64,000 nucleotides of DNA from Whitmania pigra (taxonomy: Eukaryota; Annelida; Clitellata; Hirudinida; Haemopidae). Position 1 is the first letter of the stretch. Each line of letters opens with the position of its first letter. The stretch spans positions 3,083,396-3,147,395 of the forward strand of contig JAJTWR010000365.1 of NCBI GenBank assembly GCA_021613335.1. The letters are read 5' to 3'. A program made the position numbers and the translations under genes. The notes below the pieces were generated by a model. It was not told the DNA's origin. It saw nothing but the letters and a program-made list of their open reading frames with translations, and ran no database searches. Of this stretch, positions 48,101 to 57,120 are shown in pieces.

Positions 48101-50551
48101 ATTGCTGAGAGAAATCATCATAAAATAAATCACATTCCATGAAAATATATAGAATACAGGATGCTCTAGTCAGACAATCTTCACTTGATTTACGGTTCAA
48201 AAATTCTTTCAAAGATTCATATATCTGAACGTAAATTTACAACTCTTACATGATGATGCGTTCGATAGTAGATTCCATGATTTAAATTGTAAAAAATTAA
48301 AATTGTTACAAATTAAATTATAACCTTGCTCAAATTATTCGATTTAAAATTGTCAATTGTTCTTTCCATGGACTTGAAAACGGACAGAAAATCGAGTATA
48401 AAATGTTTTCCACCATTTTGAATCTCATCTAAATTTTTTGGGAGCAACTCATCGTAACAGGAAAGAATACAGTGTTTCTTGCTCCAAAACAATGACTTCA
48501 ATTTTGAAAAACTGTAATTCTTAGGTTTTTCAGGTGGATAGACATCGTATATATTCCAAGCTAAAAACAAATTATAATTAAAACAATGGAATTTTTGTTT
48601 TCGAATGTCTTTTTATTTAATCAAATTGGAACTAGATTATTATATTAATTACGCAAGAAAAATTATGAAATATATGATTTAATATAATTTTTTTCACTAT
48701 TACAAAAATCCAATTTAAAGTCACATTTTCCTTTAATTTCAAGAATCCATAAAAGATTTATTCCTCCGAGAGTTTCATGACATATTTTAAATACGATTTG
48801 TTTAATCACACTTTTAAAACAAGAATGTTCAATAGGTGGACTTCTTTCTTGGAGCTCTTAGCCTTGAGTTTATAATTTGAAATTAAATTTCTTAAAAATA
48901 GCAGGACTGGGGCTGCGATAACCCTTAAAACCTTGTAGCCAAATCTGAATTTTACTATCCAAGGACATTCCTTGGAACAGCAAAACGTCAATTATCCAAA
49001 CTTATTTTTCTTTATACATTGATAAATTCAGTCACTTTCAATTGAATGCCTCAATTTAATTCTGTTGCTTCTGTAAACGTTAAAATATTAATTATGAATT
49101 TGAATCAAACCGTTTAAGTCTTGAAAGTTTTTCAAATAATCCAAATCTATCTTATGTTCAAAAGTATAGTTGGTCTTTCTCGTTGTGTAGGTATACAAAA
49201 TATTTTGTTCAGCTAAATATTTCTTTGGGGCATCAAATTCACAAAAGAGGACATCGATGTCTTTCACGAAACTCCTGGTAATTTTATATTTTGTTTATCA
49301 ATATTCATTATTATTCGGATCACATAAGGTTATTAAATTTTAATTTATTTGAAAACATGAGTGCAAAAACTTTTTATTAAAATGTAATTCTTAGATCATT
49401 ATTTTTGTTGCTGTTAAGGCATAAAGTTTATAAAGTTTGTTATAATTCAGAACAGGTATCTTTTCTGTTTGGTTAGTTTTATTTAAAATTTAATTATAAA
49501 ATTAGTGGCATGTTCACGAATTTGCTAGAGATTTGTAAAGTTGCGTTTTGGAAACTTTACCACCATACAAATCTCTATACGTTACTCACGAGACCTAATT
49601 CCTCCATTTGAAATAAATTTGTTTTAGTAAGATATTAGTTGACATCTTTTAAATATCACCAAAACACGCAAGAGATAAAAGTTCAGGATTAAACATTGTT
49701 AACAATTACTCATTAATAAATACAATTTAATGAACTTACGATTTATGTCTCATCACCATCTCATTTTCAAAAAAGTGCCAAGCTACTTCTTCACACTTTT
49801 TTAATTCATCGTGTGGAATTATAAAATGAAATCTCAATCGAATTCTAAAAAAATCATTAAAAATCAGTTATTTTTTCTTAAAGCATCTAAAAATGTCGTT
49901 TCAACCCAATTACTTTGAAACATCAATTGCCTCTTTTGCAGCATCCAAACACTATGGAGGTGGCAGATAGAAAATGTTATTGGTAAAACCATGAATATTT
50001 AGAAATTAACAATAAATTAGATTTCTTACCGTTGAACTTTTTGAATCTCGTAAAATTACTTGATCATCTAAAACCATATGCAATCAATCAATTTTTATAA
50101 ACGGAAGGATATTATTAATATAAAGAAGGCAACTCACTTTGGGATTCTTGTTTTGAGTAACCAATATCTGAATAATGTTCATTTTCTTTTTTAATATGGT
50201 GTCCACTGCATTCACATTTTCCTTCTTTTTCTGAATGAATAATATTTATTTTATTTATTGACATCGAAAATATAATCATCCAACTCTTGGGAGGGCATGC
50301 ATAAAATAAATGATTGGAATAAAAATAAAAACTATTGAGAAAAGCAATAATTAATGAATCATATTTACAGAATGACCATGCCTTAAAAATTTATAATTGT
50401 TTTGATTAAGACTTCGATTTTAAGGATTTCGATTAAAAAATGGCTCCAACGTTTTCTGATAGTTAGATATCGTAATTAATCGCACATGAATAAGGTATTG
50501 CATGCAAAAATCAAATTAAAATTGCAGTATTTTTAACCTACTTTTATCCAT
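20670..50551 (-). CDS. RNF213: RNF213 (mysterin)-type giant AAA+ E3 ubiquitin ligase, complete gene
   Basis: Ortholog-type RNF213: dynein-like AAA+ core plus RING and RZ ubiquitin-ligase modules, cytosolic. In vertebrates it acts on lipid droplets and ubiquitylates bacterial LPS. Exons cover the whole family order: N-terminal region (50.55-47.7 kb), stalk (46-37 kb), AAA core (37-30.3 kb), E3 module with RING (26995-27105) and RZ finger (about 24.2-24.35 kb), and C-terminus ending at TGA 20670-20672. The start is ATG 50549-50551 in a 10-nt first exon (MDK), whose phase joins exon 50138-50230. The last exon is 20670-20832, read as LYDILLEFIEARDQE...DPEKRILLK; an overlapping frame ending SDI is longer but less convincing. 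Diagnostic matches: GKPGSSKSLAKT, VVVLDEVGLAEDS, GETGCGKT, DVLSASQRYMRRKNDECSFV. Rough exon summing suggests 4,000-5,000 aa, near the vertebrate size. Introns carry several transposon fragments on both strands. Confidence 0.95.
24130..24360 (-). CDS. RNF213: RNF213 RZ-type zinc finger, split over two exons
   Basis: The upstream exon ends at 24315 with EECSNNHLYTIGE. The downstream exon starts at 24237 with CGMPTTLSRCPTCNEEIGG. Joined in phase 0 they give Cx3HxYxIGECGxP...CPxC, the RZ finger shared by RNF213 and ZNFX1. In vertebrate RNF213 this finger is needed for LPS ubiquitylation. All expected metal ligands appear present. Confidence 0.9.
26951..30043 (-). CDS. RNF213: RNF213 3.1-kb exon: end of AAA region and E3 module with RING finger
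   Basis: Single exon of 3,093 nt (1,030 full codons, phase 1 in, phase 2 out), the only long exon of the gene. It starts LIKIIYAVSKRWQNFPSW..., continuing FGLRDFYR of the preceding exon, and includes CKVHQSFRLIVVADKQVVYE and FPIPLINRLEKHYV (AAA/lid region). It ends with a RING-HC at 26995-27105: CSC, CEHKYCEEC, CLIC, giving Cx2C...CxHx2Cx2C...Cx2C. The next exon (about 26638-26880) continues NSFFMALVSKMCFDGNEPPE, as RNF213 does after its RING. Confidence 0.93.
30318..37100 (-). CDS. RNF213: RNF213 AAA+ core exons (P-loop units)
   Basis: First comes a non-P-loop-looking AAA part (36.4-37.1 kb: DEVLVCSQNTSAEE, SGKLYCLARVELLDYNVAV). The second unit has Walker A SDKAGNGKSLKV (about 36.3 kb) and DYFLFNLLILGSLNDENG. 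The third has exon 33351-33471 with Walker A IMGETGCGKT and exon 33046-33281 with Walker B TVLFFDEANTT and sensor-like LIAACNPYR. Then VYRVRPLPPSLLPLVWDFGQ (about 32.05 kb) and VLSASQRYMRRKNDECSFV (about 31.8 kb). The fourth has exon 30721-30943 with FLIGKPGSSKSLAKT and exon 30318-30661 with QCSPLSTPEG and Walker B VVVLDEVGLAEDS. Three units thus keep nucleotide-binding motifs, consistent with the active AAA2-AAA4 known for RNF213. Confidence 0.9.
32346..32480 (-). mobile_element. LINE 3' end, reverse-transcriptase C-terminus (copy 2)
   Basis: Minus-strand YFSTRVVSL.NKLDKETIHA, then DTVDKFKIYL, ending with a stop. It resembles the copy at 20185-20320 (shared TCAGCATGGATGGTTTCCTT). It lies in an RNF213 intron, same strand as the gene. 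Confidence 0.6.
37220..45988 (-). CDS. RNF213: RNF213 stalk-region exons
   Basis: Exons include 45796-45988 (VPEKCMNNLTAMFEIDHLLP), 43942-44009, about 43583-43872, 42056-42133, 41880-41999, about 41590-41830, about 40605-41530 (helical, EQSEMKLVHAMNTLENVQQS...), 40.35-40.54 kb (EGKRFVDWLRKSLSG), 40.09-40.32 kb (VLVDLALISAIGKGDMEVEK), 39.85-40.0 kb, 39.57-39.77 kb, 38.48-39.11 kb, 37.93-38.07 kb and 37.2-37.32 kb. The blocks match RNF213 family segments in order. Edges marked 'about' or in kb were not resolved to the base. The join 43942 to 43872 has an unresolved phase, so one donor there may differ. Confidence 0.75.
37765..37860. repeat. GAGT/GGAT-rich minisatellite in an RNF213 intron
   Basis: Irregular tandem array of GAGTGAGT, GGATGAGT and GACTGAGT units, G-rich on the plus strand against AT-rich flanks. 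Confidence 0.8.
42820..43250 (+). mobile_element. LINE fragment with RNase H C-terminus, in an RNF213 intron
   Basis: Plus strand: LLVWVSAHVGILSNEKVDAL, then AKAATAREQIDR, an in-frame TAG, and FIARNIIQQWQTNWDDE. This is the WVxxHVGIxxNExVDxLAKxA motif of the RNase HI domain of I/R1/Jockey-like LINEs. Clearly higher GC than the flanks. Antisense to RNF213. A GTTGCTCGGGCT motif at 42287 recurs as CTTGCTCGGGCT at 52261 and may mark another dispersed repeat. Confidence 0.7.
44172..45632. repeat. 1.46-kb compound microsatellite (AAT, GATAAT, CCTAAT) in an RNF213 intron
   Basis: Starts with GATAATGATAATGACAATGA-type units, then long AAT runs with AAG inserts, GACGAT units near 44890-44950, and from about 44515 mixed AAT and CCTAAT/CCTCCTAAT units. 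After about 44955 it is practically free of G on the plus strand. It separates RNF213 exons 45796-45988 and 43942-44009. Confidence 0.97.
46020..47510 (+). mobile_element. Nested hAT transposon remnants in an RNF213 intron
   Basis: Plus-strand frame about 46880-47120 reads SQHTGKNFEEVLSEYGLQSI, then VTDNARNMLKAF, the TDNaxNM catalytic-region motif of hAT transposases. CAGTGATGGGCAAAA at 46723 looks like a hAT terminus. TTTTTTGCCCAACTCTA ending near 47506 is a degenerate opposite terminus, preceded by the usual TATTTCAAATACT-type subterminal repeats. Similar TATTTTGTATTTT tracts lie at 46030-46200, so two elements may be nested. No matching 8-bp target duplication was found. Confidence 0.65.
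47723..50551 (-). CDS. RNF213: RNF213 N-terminal exons 1-11
   Basis: Exons placed with consistent phases, 5' to 3': 50542-50551, 50138-50230 (Cys/His-containing KCECSGHH), 50030-50067, 49914-49951, 49740-49844 (RLRFHFIIPHDELKKCEE), 49111-49274, about 48923/48932-49000 (donor uncertain), 48704-48856, 48325-48560, 48010-48224 (SEDCLTRASCILYIF), 47723-47947 (HWIMTLPFLHFLEGKSKP ... EEWWG). Several early exons are under 40 nt. The correct frame of 48.7-49.0 kb reads VWIIDVLLFQGMSLDSKIQI, not the longer hydrophobic ORF there. Confidence 0.85.
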
Positions 50552-53500
50552 ATTTTAAATCATATCTTTTAAAGACAAATCTCAATTTGTTCAAGAAGTC
50601 TCGCAAGAATGAATCTGACGGCCAAAGCAACGCTTAATATTACTGCTAATGTATTATACCTGTACAGTCTTTAGAGATGGTTAGCTAAGGAAATTACTTT
50701 CGCTATCTCGGATAATGAAATAAAATCGATTTGAATTCCTTTTTAATGAGTAAATAGAAACTGCTTGACACAGAAAAACAACTTAAGTATCTAAATTTAT
50801 GATATTTTCTCATATATTCTATCAATGTATCATTTTAGAAACGAAACTTTGGAAAACCCATTGCTTTAATTAGCATACTAATAAAAATCTATAAATGCGC
50901 AAATGTTCACGAATCACAATGCTTCTGCGATGCGTGACTTCATTAATATTGATGAGTTAGGCATTCGCCCATTCTTTTTCAAAATGTGACGGATGTATAA
51001 TTTGGGTGCTTAAATCACGTAAATCTCACAATATTTTGCCTCAAACGAAGTGCCAAATAATCTGCTATGCCCATAATAGTTATGATCATGTGGTGGGTGT
51101 CTGTGGTTGTACATTTTTGCGATAATCGCTCAACAAAATTAAATTAAAGACATTAAAGTACATATAAAATACCAACGACTTAAAGCTCTGATTGGGCAAC
51201 AAGGCACAAGGCTAAGGATGTCATTTAACCACAGTTTAGATTCACTCTGGGCTAGTTGTTTGCTGAGCAGAACTGAATATAATTCATGATCCGTTAATTC
51301 AGTACTTTAAAAATAGATAGCTGTTGATGTGATCTAAAATTGCGTTCTAGTTAAGTATTATAGGTTAGTTGGTTGTTTATGGAAACTGGAGAATATTAAA
51401 AAAAAATGTTACCAAACAAACTTACAGACAATCAAACATCTATTTATCGTCAAATTGTCATCAAAATTTCACTTTAAAGCTTTTATAAATTAAATTTATG
51501 GTTAAAATGTTTTTATTGATTTTGAAGACCGCACAGGTTCGGTTAATAGACGTTCTGATCTGGAAATATGTAAATTAAGTTGAAGTGAAAATGTTTTCTT
51601 TTCAATTGCCTAATAGAAAATTATATTCCTTTATTGAAACTTCATACAGGATTAGTAATTTATGGTGAATATTATTTACTCGAGAATAAAAGTCCGTTTC
51701 AGGAAATCACTAATGGTATTGGTATTGACATGGATTGCGAATCCTAGCTGGTCTGGGAATAGACAAACAAATACCCGCTCTTAATACGTTATCATGAAAA
51801 GGAGAACTTTGGTCAGTGTTTCTAATGCGTTAAAGTTTATTGTTATATGTGTTGAATTGGTGTCTTTTATTGGAAACAATATGCATTCTGATCACTTCAG
51901 TGCTTGCTGAAATTATTACAGCCTTGTCTTGTGAGTTTCAAAAGAGCCTTTTTTAGTTATCCGAACTAGTTGAGACTGAAGGTTTGATTAACCAAATTGT
52001 TGAAATGGTAACATGAAAGGCAAAATCAGCCAAATTAATTAATTAATTAATCACAAATATGAATTAGTATGTCCTTAAAAATATTCAATTGAACACAGAG
52101 CAACCACACACTTTCTTTAAGAAAATTATATTCATATAACAATCATCGATCCAAATGCTTAGATAATTAATTTTATTTTTTTTTTAATTTTAGAATCTTG
52201 GTTTGTCTTTGACTCAACCAAAAGTGTAGCACTTTTTGGCATTGGTAATGTTTTACGCCCTTGCTCGGGCTCTCAATATTGATGTCCCGTCTTGAAAATA
52301 TCATTGTTCAAAAAGAAATTCAAGAAATTTAATGAAAGTATTTTTTTTATGCACACTTTTTTACAATCAATATTTGAAGAATTAACGTTGTGTAGGTTAA
52401 AAAAAAAGAAACAATTCTCTATTTATCCTGATTCATTTGCGCGGAAACTTCTAAAAATTCTTTTAACCCTCATCCGTTACTTGGCGATTTGTTGTGCTAC
52501 TGTAATCAGTTATCTTCTAGGACATTGCAAACATGTCTAAAAAATTGCTAACAATTTTAGCTTTTTGAAATGTTTGGACGCTTTTTGTTGCCACGAAAAT
52601 ACGAATACCTCGAGCAGACATAACTGTAGTTCAATTCAAATCACGATGTACATTTAGAAAGTGCATTCCAAGTAAACATGTCAAATGTGGAATAAATATG
52701 TGGTGGTGCTGTGACAGTTTTATCTTGGGAGGCATTCAAATGAGGTCAGAGATCATAATCAGTGTGCACCTGATGTGAAAACAATGACATACCTTGGTTC
52801 AAAAGTGGTCGATGGGAGAAGACCTATACATAAGCGTTGCTCTAGCAGAAGAAGTGCTTACTCGAGTTATGAATAGGGATGCAATTTGAATCCCAAGAAC
52901 CGGGAACGGGACTTAATTAAGAAGGCCCACTTTAGTGCTTTCTTTGGTAATGAAGGAAGCTCTCACTTATCACAGGAAGTGAGGTTCATTTTTGTGTGCT
53001 ATTTTGACAGTATGAAACGCAGCATCAATTTAATTGATTTCAATTGCATTAAAATTTAGTGATTCAAAAATATAATAAAAAACGTGAAATATGTTTATAA
53101 AGTTACTTTCTTATTCCATCCCATTAATCACCATATTTATTTTTTGCTTTGATGCATTAAGACTGTCTCATCTAAATTCCTTGCACAATATTTGCATATC
53201 TCCGGTAAGAAATTTAAAATAAATCAAACCGAAAGAAAGCAATTGAATGTCAAAAATAAAAAAAAAAGTAAAATGAGATTAGAACGATTATAAATATTAG
53301 TATATAAATTAATATTATAAATTAGTGTGACTACAATAAAACTATTGTTATATATTTATGTAACTATCGAATACATTTATAATTTTAAATTATTAATATT
53401 GAAATAAACCGAGGAGTCAGTAAAAAGCTTAACAGTTTATTGAGAAAGTATTCAGCGAATAAATCTGATTGTACAAGTTGCGAGGATTTGACTTTGTGTA

Positions 53501-53860
53501 ATTCTTGTCTTAGCTACTGTTGTTGCACCAATGCGACAAATTTCATTTTAAAATAACATTCAATAACATTGTAGAACGTCTTACAATGACAACCGCCTAA
53601 AATTAAAGTTAAATTTCAAGCTTTTGCATTCAATAATTTTCAAATAATTGTTGAGAAAACTCAAGCATTAAAGTTGCGCTTCGTGAATTTGAATAATGAT
53701 GAATATCCTGATGCCGTCCAAATTGATTTTTCTCTATTTAGAACCATGGACCAAAAAAAAAAAAAATCATGGACCATGTAACAAAAGCAAAATTAGCACA
53801 ACAATCTAGAAATGGCCTTTTATTTCAAACAAAACTTTTCGTCATTAATTATTCCTCATT
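50552..53860. other. Intergenic between RNF213 and lectin gene A; nothing recognised
   Basis: 3.3 kb, AT-rich, no ORF with a recognisable domain. It would hold the RNF213 promoter (just above 50551). No clear TATA box was identified. Confidence 0.5.
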
Positions 53861-53865
53861 CTCGT

Positions 53866-53871
53866 TATAAA
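53866..53871 (+). promoter_or_regulatory. TATA box of lectin gene A
   Basis: TATAAA 69 bp before the ATG. The same motif and spacing precede gene B (57051), and the stretch between is conserved (GAGCACTTCTTGAGCGC). Confidence 0.55.
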
Positions 53872-53934
53872 CAATGTCTTTAGCTATTTAATATCTGTGA
53901 GCACTTCTTGAGCGCATTAGTAGTTACCGCAAAG

Positions 53935-55024
53935 ATGATATTTTATAAATTGGTTTTAATAATATTTTCAACGCTCAAAATAACAGAATCAGAAGATGAC
54001 CTGGTATTTCAGAGGACATTCGATTGCAATGGCAATAAGGGATGCGCCATCGATGTCCCTTCTTTCATACGTTTTGGAGTAAGAAACAAATTTCAATGTG
54101 CAATGATTTGCAACATTCGAAAAAATTGCATCAGCTTCAATTACCTGGACAACACCTCATCGTGTCATCTCTTTGACTTCCTTTCCTTCAAGATTTTAAC
54201 TTTTCCGTTTTGTACTAATTACTACGTGAGTTTTGCACAATTTGTTATAGTAAAATTAATTCACGAACATATTATCAATGTTTTTAATATTCCTCACAGA
54301 CAACATCAGCAAGGATTCTTCCGAGTAAAAGCATGCTTTTTAATTGTTTCGTATGCTCAATCTGATGAGATGCTTATTAAATTTAAGATATAAACATTCA
54401 AAATTATCTAAAACATTTTATTCAGCTAATGGAAATCTCGCTTACCAAAGGCACACATGCTTAAGTTCAACAACAATGCTGTCAAAACTCCTTGCATCAT
54501 GGCTGGCAGTAGATGGTCTGAATAGTACTGATGCATGGTCAGAACAATGCGCCCAAGCAAATGAAGCAAGCGGAGAGAACTGGTTCATGGTGGATTTAAT
54601 TCGTATTGTGGCAATTAGATTTGTCCGCATTTTGACAATTTCCAATTATCCATATGTAGGTAGGTCACTTTATTTAAATTGACAATGTCAAAATTGGAGT
54701 TTAGATCATTTCGATATGAACCTTTGGCATAATTATTATTGAATAGTTATTATTGAAATTGCGTTATTTTAAAATTTCTCAGCATATAGATACAAGGATC
54801 TCAATGTTGGCGTGACCAATGATTCTTGGCTTGTAAAGAGACCAGTAAGGAGCACTTATCCCTTGTGTGGAATATTCCAAGGAAGTCTTGTTACAGCAAC
54901 GTGGATTCAAATTAATTGCTTAAACAATGGAACTCCACCTGCAAGATACGTCATTGTTCAACAAACGCCAAGCTTTAATGATTATGGCGGTTACTTAGGC
55001 GTGTGTGAAATACATGTCTATTAA
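53935..55024 (+). CDS. Secreted PAN/apple + fucolectin-type lectin, gene A
   Basis: Four exons: 53935-54225, 54300-54324 (25 nt), 54426-54659, 54783-55024 (stop TAA, with overlapping AATAAA at 55024). The signal peptide is [19 protein letters not shown]. It is followed by a PAN/apple-like module ([16 protein letters not shown] ... [19 protein letters not shown] ... SCHLF). After the small linker exon comes a galactose/fucose-binding F5/8-type C domain of the fucolectin (FTP) kind: [61 protein letters not shown]. Expected role: extracellular glycan binding, possibly immune or mucus (inference). An in-frame upstream ATG at 53908 exists, but homology with gene B begins at 53935. Confidence 0.88.
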
Positions 55025-55281
55025 ATAAAAAGTTTTAAAGTTTTTGGCTCACTGTTTACAGTCTTAGACTCTCTTAGAATGATTTAAGTCATCGACTTAA
55101 ATGAAATAATTTTGAGGTACAGTTCGATTTTTCAATGATTTTGTTGTGTTTTGATGGTCGATAACAGATATTGTAAGAAAGTTTATTAGCACATCGATAT
55201 GCCGGCAGCAACTCAAAATGATATTCAACATAACAACATATTCAACATAACTGCAACAACTTAAATTCAAGTGATAGCTCA

Positions 55282-55312
55282 TTGCATCATGGCTGGCAGT
55301 AGATGGTCTGAA
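55282..55312 (+). pseudogene. 31-bp relic of lectin exon 3
   Basis: An exact copy of 54492-54522 (starts TTGCATCATGGCTGGCAG), 0.26 kb beyond gene A's stop. The flanks no longer match. Confidence 0.75.
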
Positions 55313-57050
55313 GCCGCTTTTAGCTCTGAAGTGGAAATAGTTAAAAACATCTTTGTATGTGTCTTTAAGTTGACATTCGAGTCTACATCCTAGACGCTTT
55401 ACCACTTTCGGTGTTAATTAAGTAAAATAATTTAAATAAAATTTATATTAATTAACAAATATTATGATTGACTACCGCAAGAATGTCTTTTTTTATGGAT
55501 TCATTGATCCGCGACGAGCCATTTGCAGCAATGATTAAATTTGCATCTCTATGCGAAAGCTCTTATGAATTCTAGTAATTTTTTCTTATTCAGATCATTA
55601 TCAGAACCAATTGTTGTTTGAGCATATAATTTAAAATTATAAAATTATTTTAGATTAATAGGTTCAAAAAGTTTGACAAACTTTTACCAAAAAGTTGTCA
55701 GCTATTTCAAATATTGTGAATTGCCATTGTGAGGTTTCTCGAATTGAAATCACTAGAAGAGCTTTGATTAATTACCGAACTGTGTCTATGTTGTGCAGAT
55801 TTGATTGTTCTCATTGACTCCAATTTTCTTAAATTATTTGGACCATCGACCCATACGGCCAGGAAGGTCCACCATTGATAATTAGAGACAGCTCGTTGTA
55901 TAACGTTAGATAAATTAGACAAAAATAGATACAATTTTTTTTTGCAAATTGGGTTGTAAAATTATTTCATTATTTACTCCATGAAATCGTTGGCTCTATA
56001 CAAATGCTTAATTATGGAAATTAATATTTCAAAGTTTTTGATATTTGTGTAAATTGATTATGGGCCGTCCATAAAGTATGTCATGTTATTTTGGACCACT
56101 TTAAACTCTCTTCCCTTTGTCACACTGTCACAAATTTCAGACCCCCTCCGTAAAATGTACGTCACAAACCTGAGACCCCCCTTTCTCAAATACATTAGCA
56201 TCAGATTTGATTTTATTCCATATCTCGTTAACAATGACAATCCTGTTTACTCATGGCTATTTAATGTGATTATTATACAATTATACATCGATGTATGCAA
56301 ATGACCTTTCTCCATTGTTAGAAGTACTAAACGAAATCTGACTGAAACAAAGCTAATCGTAATCGTAATCTTCATTTCCAAAGATTTTATAGAATCCGCA
56401 TTTTAAAAATGTAACATTTTGCAAATATAAAATTTTGAAAATTTATTATTTATTTTTCTAATTTGTTTAGGTTAACCCTCTCGTCCCCCTGTCACACTTT
56501 CAAAGACCCCTTCCCCTCGAGCGTGACGCACATCATGGACAGTCCCATATTTGAACAACATTTAATTTGTCTCAGATGTTTTAAGACTCGGTCTCTCGCT
56601 AAAAACAGTATTTGCAAATCAAAAAATAATAAAATTAAAAAAAATCAATCCAAACAGTAATTCAATGACAAAAAAAGATAAAATGAGATAGAAAATGAAC
56701 GCGTTTCTTTTTAATAGTTTATAAAGTAATATTACTAATTATTATATCTAAAAAATACTTTTAGATTAGTAATAGCGTTATTACAGCAAGCAGTAAAAAA
56801 TATCAAATATTTTAAATTTTGGCATAATAATCTGCTTAGGCAACTCAAGCGTTCAAGTTGCTCTTCGTAAATTTTAATATTCAAGGATATCGTGAACAAA
56901 TGGCTGCCATCCAAATCGATTTTTTTTCTAATTAGAATAATCGACCAATGCAGAGTCATTTTTAACAAATAAAATTAGCATGACAATCTAGAAAACGCCA
57001 TTTATTCCAAACAAAGCTTTTCGCCATTAATTCTCCTTCTACATTTTCAA
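55313..57050. other. Intergenic between lectin genes A and B
   Basis: Holds the MITE at 56061-56547. 56800-57050 is a diverged copy of the region upstream of gene A (about 53600-53865), so the tandem gene duplication included the promoter. Nothing else recognised. Confidence 0.6.
56061..56547. mobile_element. Tc1/mariner-like MITE with TA target duplication
   Basis: Left end TGGGCCGTCCATAAAGTATG, right end (inverted) TGGGACTGTCCATGATGTGC, flanked by TA at 56059-56060 and 56548-56549. 487 bp with no transposase. Inner arms are rich in GACCCCCTCCG-type sequence. This terminus type is widespread in invertebrate genomes. Confidence 0.75.
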
Positions 57051-57056
57051 TATAAA
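57051..57056 (+). promoter_or_regulatory. TATA box of lectin gene B
   Basis: TATAAA 70 bp before the ATG, aligned with 53866 of gene A. Confidence 0.55.
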
Positions 57057-57120
57057 CAATGTCATTAGCTCCTTAGTATTTGTGAGCACTTCTTGAGCGC
57101 TTTTAGTAGTTACCGCAAAG

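Noticed and set aside
48806..48991. Minus-strand ORF with a putative membrane segment (VLRVIAAPVLLFLRN)
   Set aside because: The preceding exon ends in phase 1, which selects the frame VWIIDVLLFQGMSLDSKIQI. The hydrophobic frame is a shadow.
55707..55934. Minus-strand 75-codon ORF (NYQWWTFLAVWVDGPNN...)
   Set aside because: No recognisable domain, no splice context and no counterpart next to gene B. Treated as chance.
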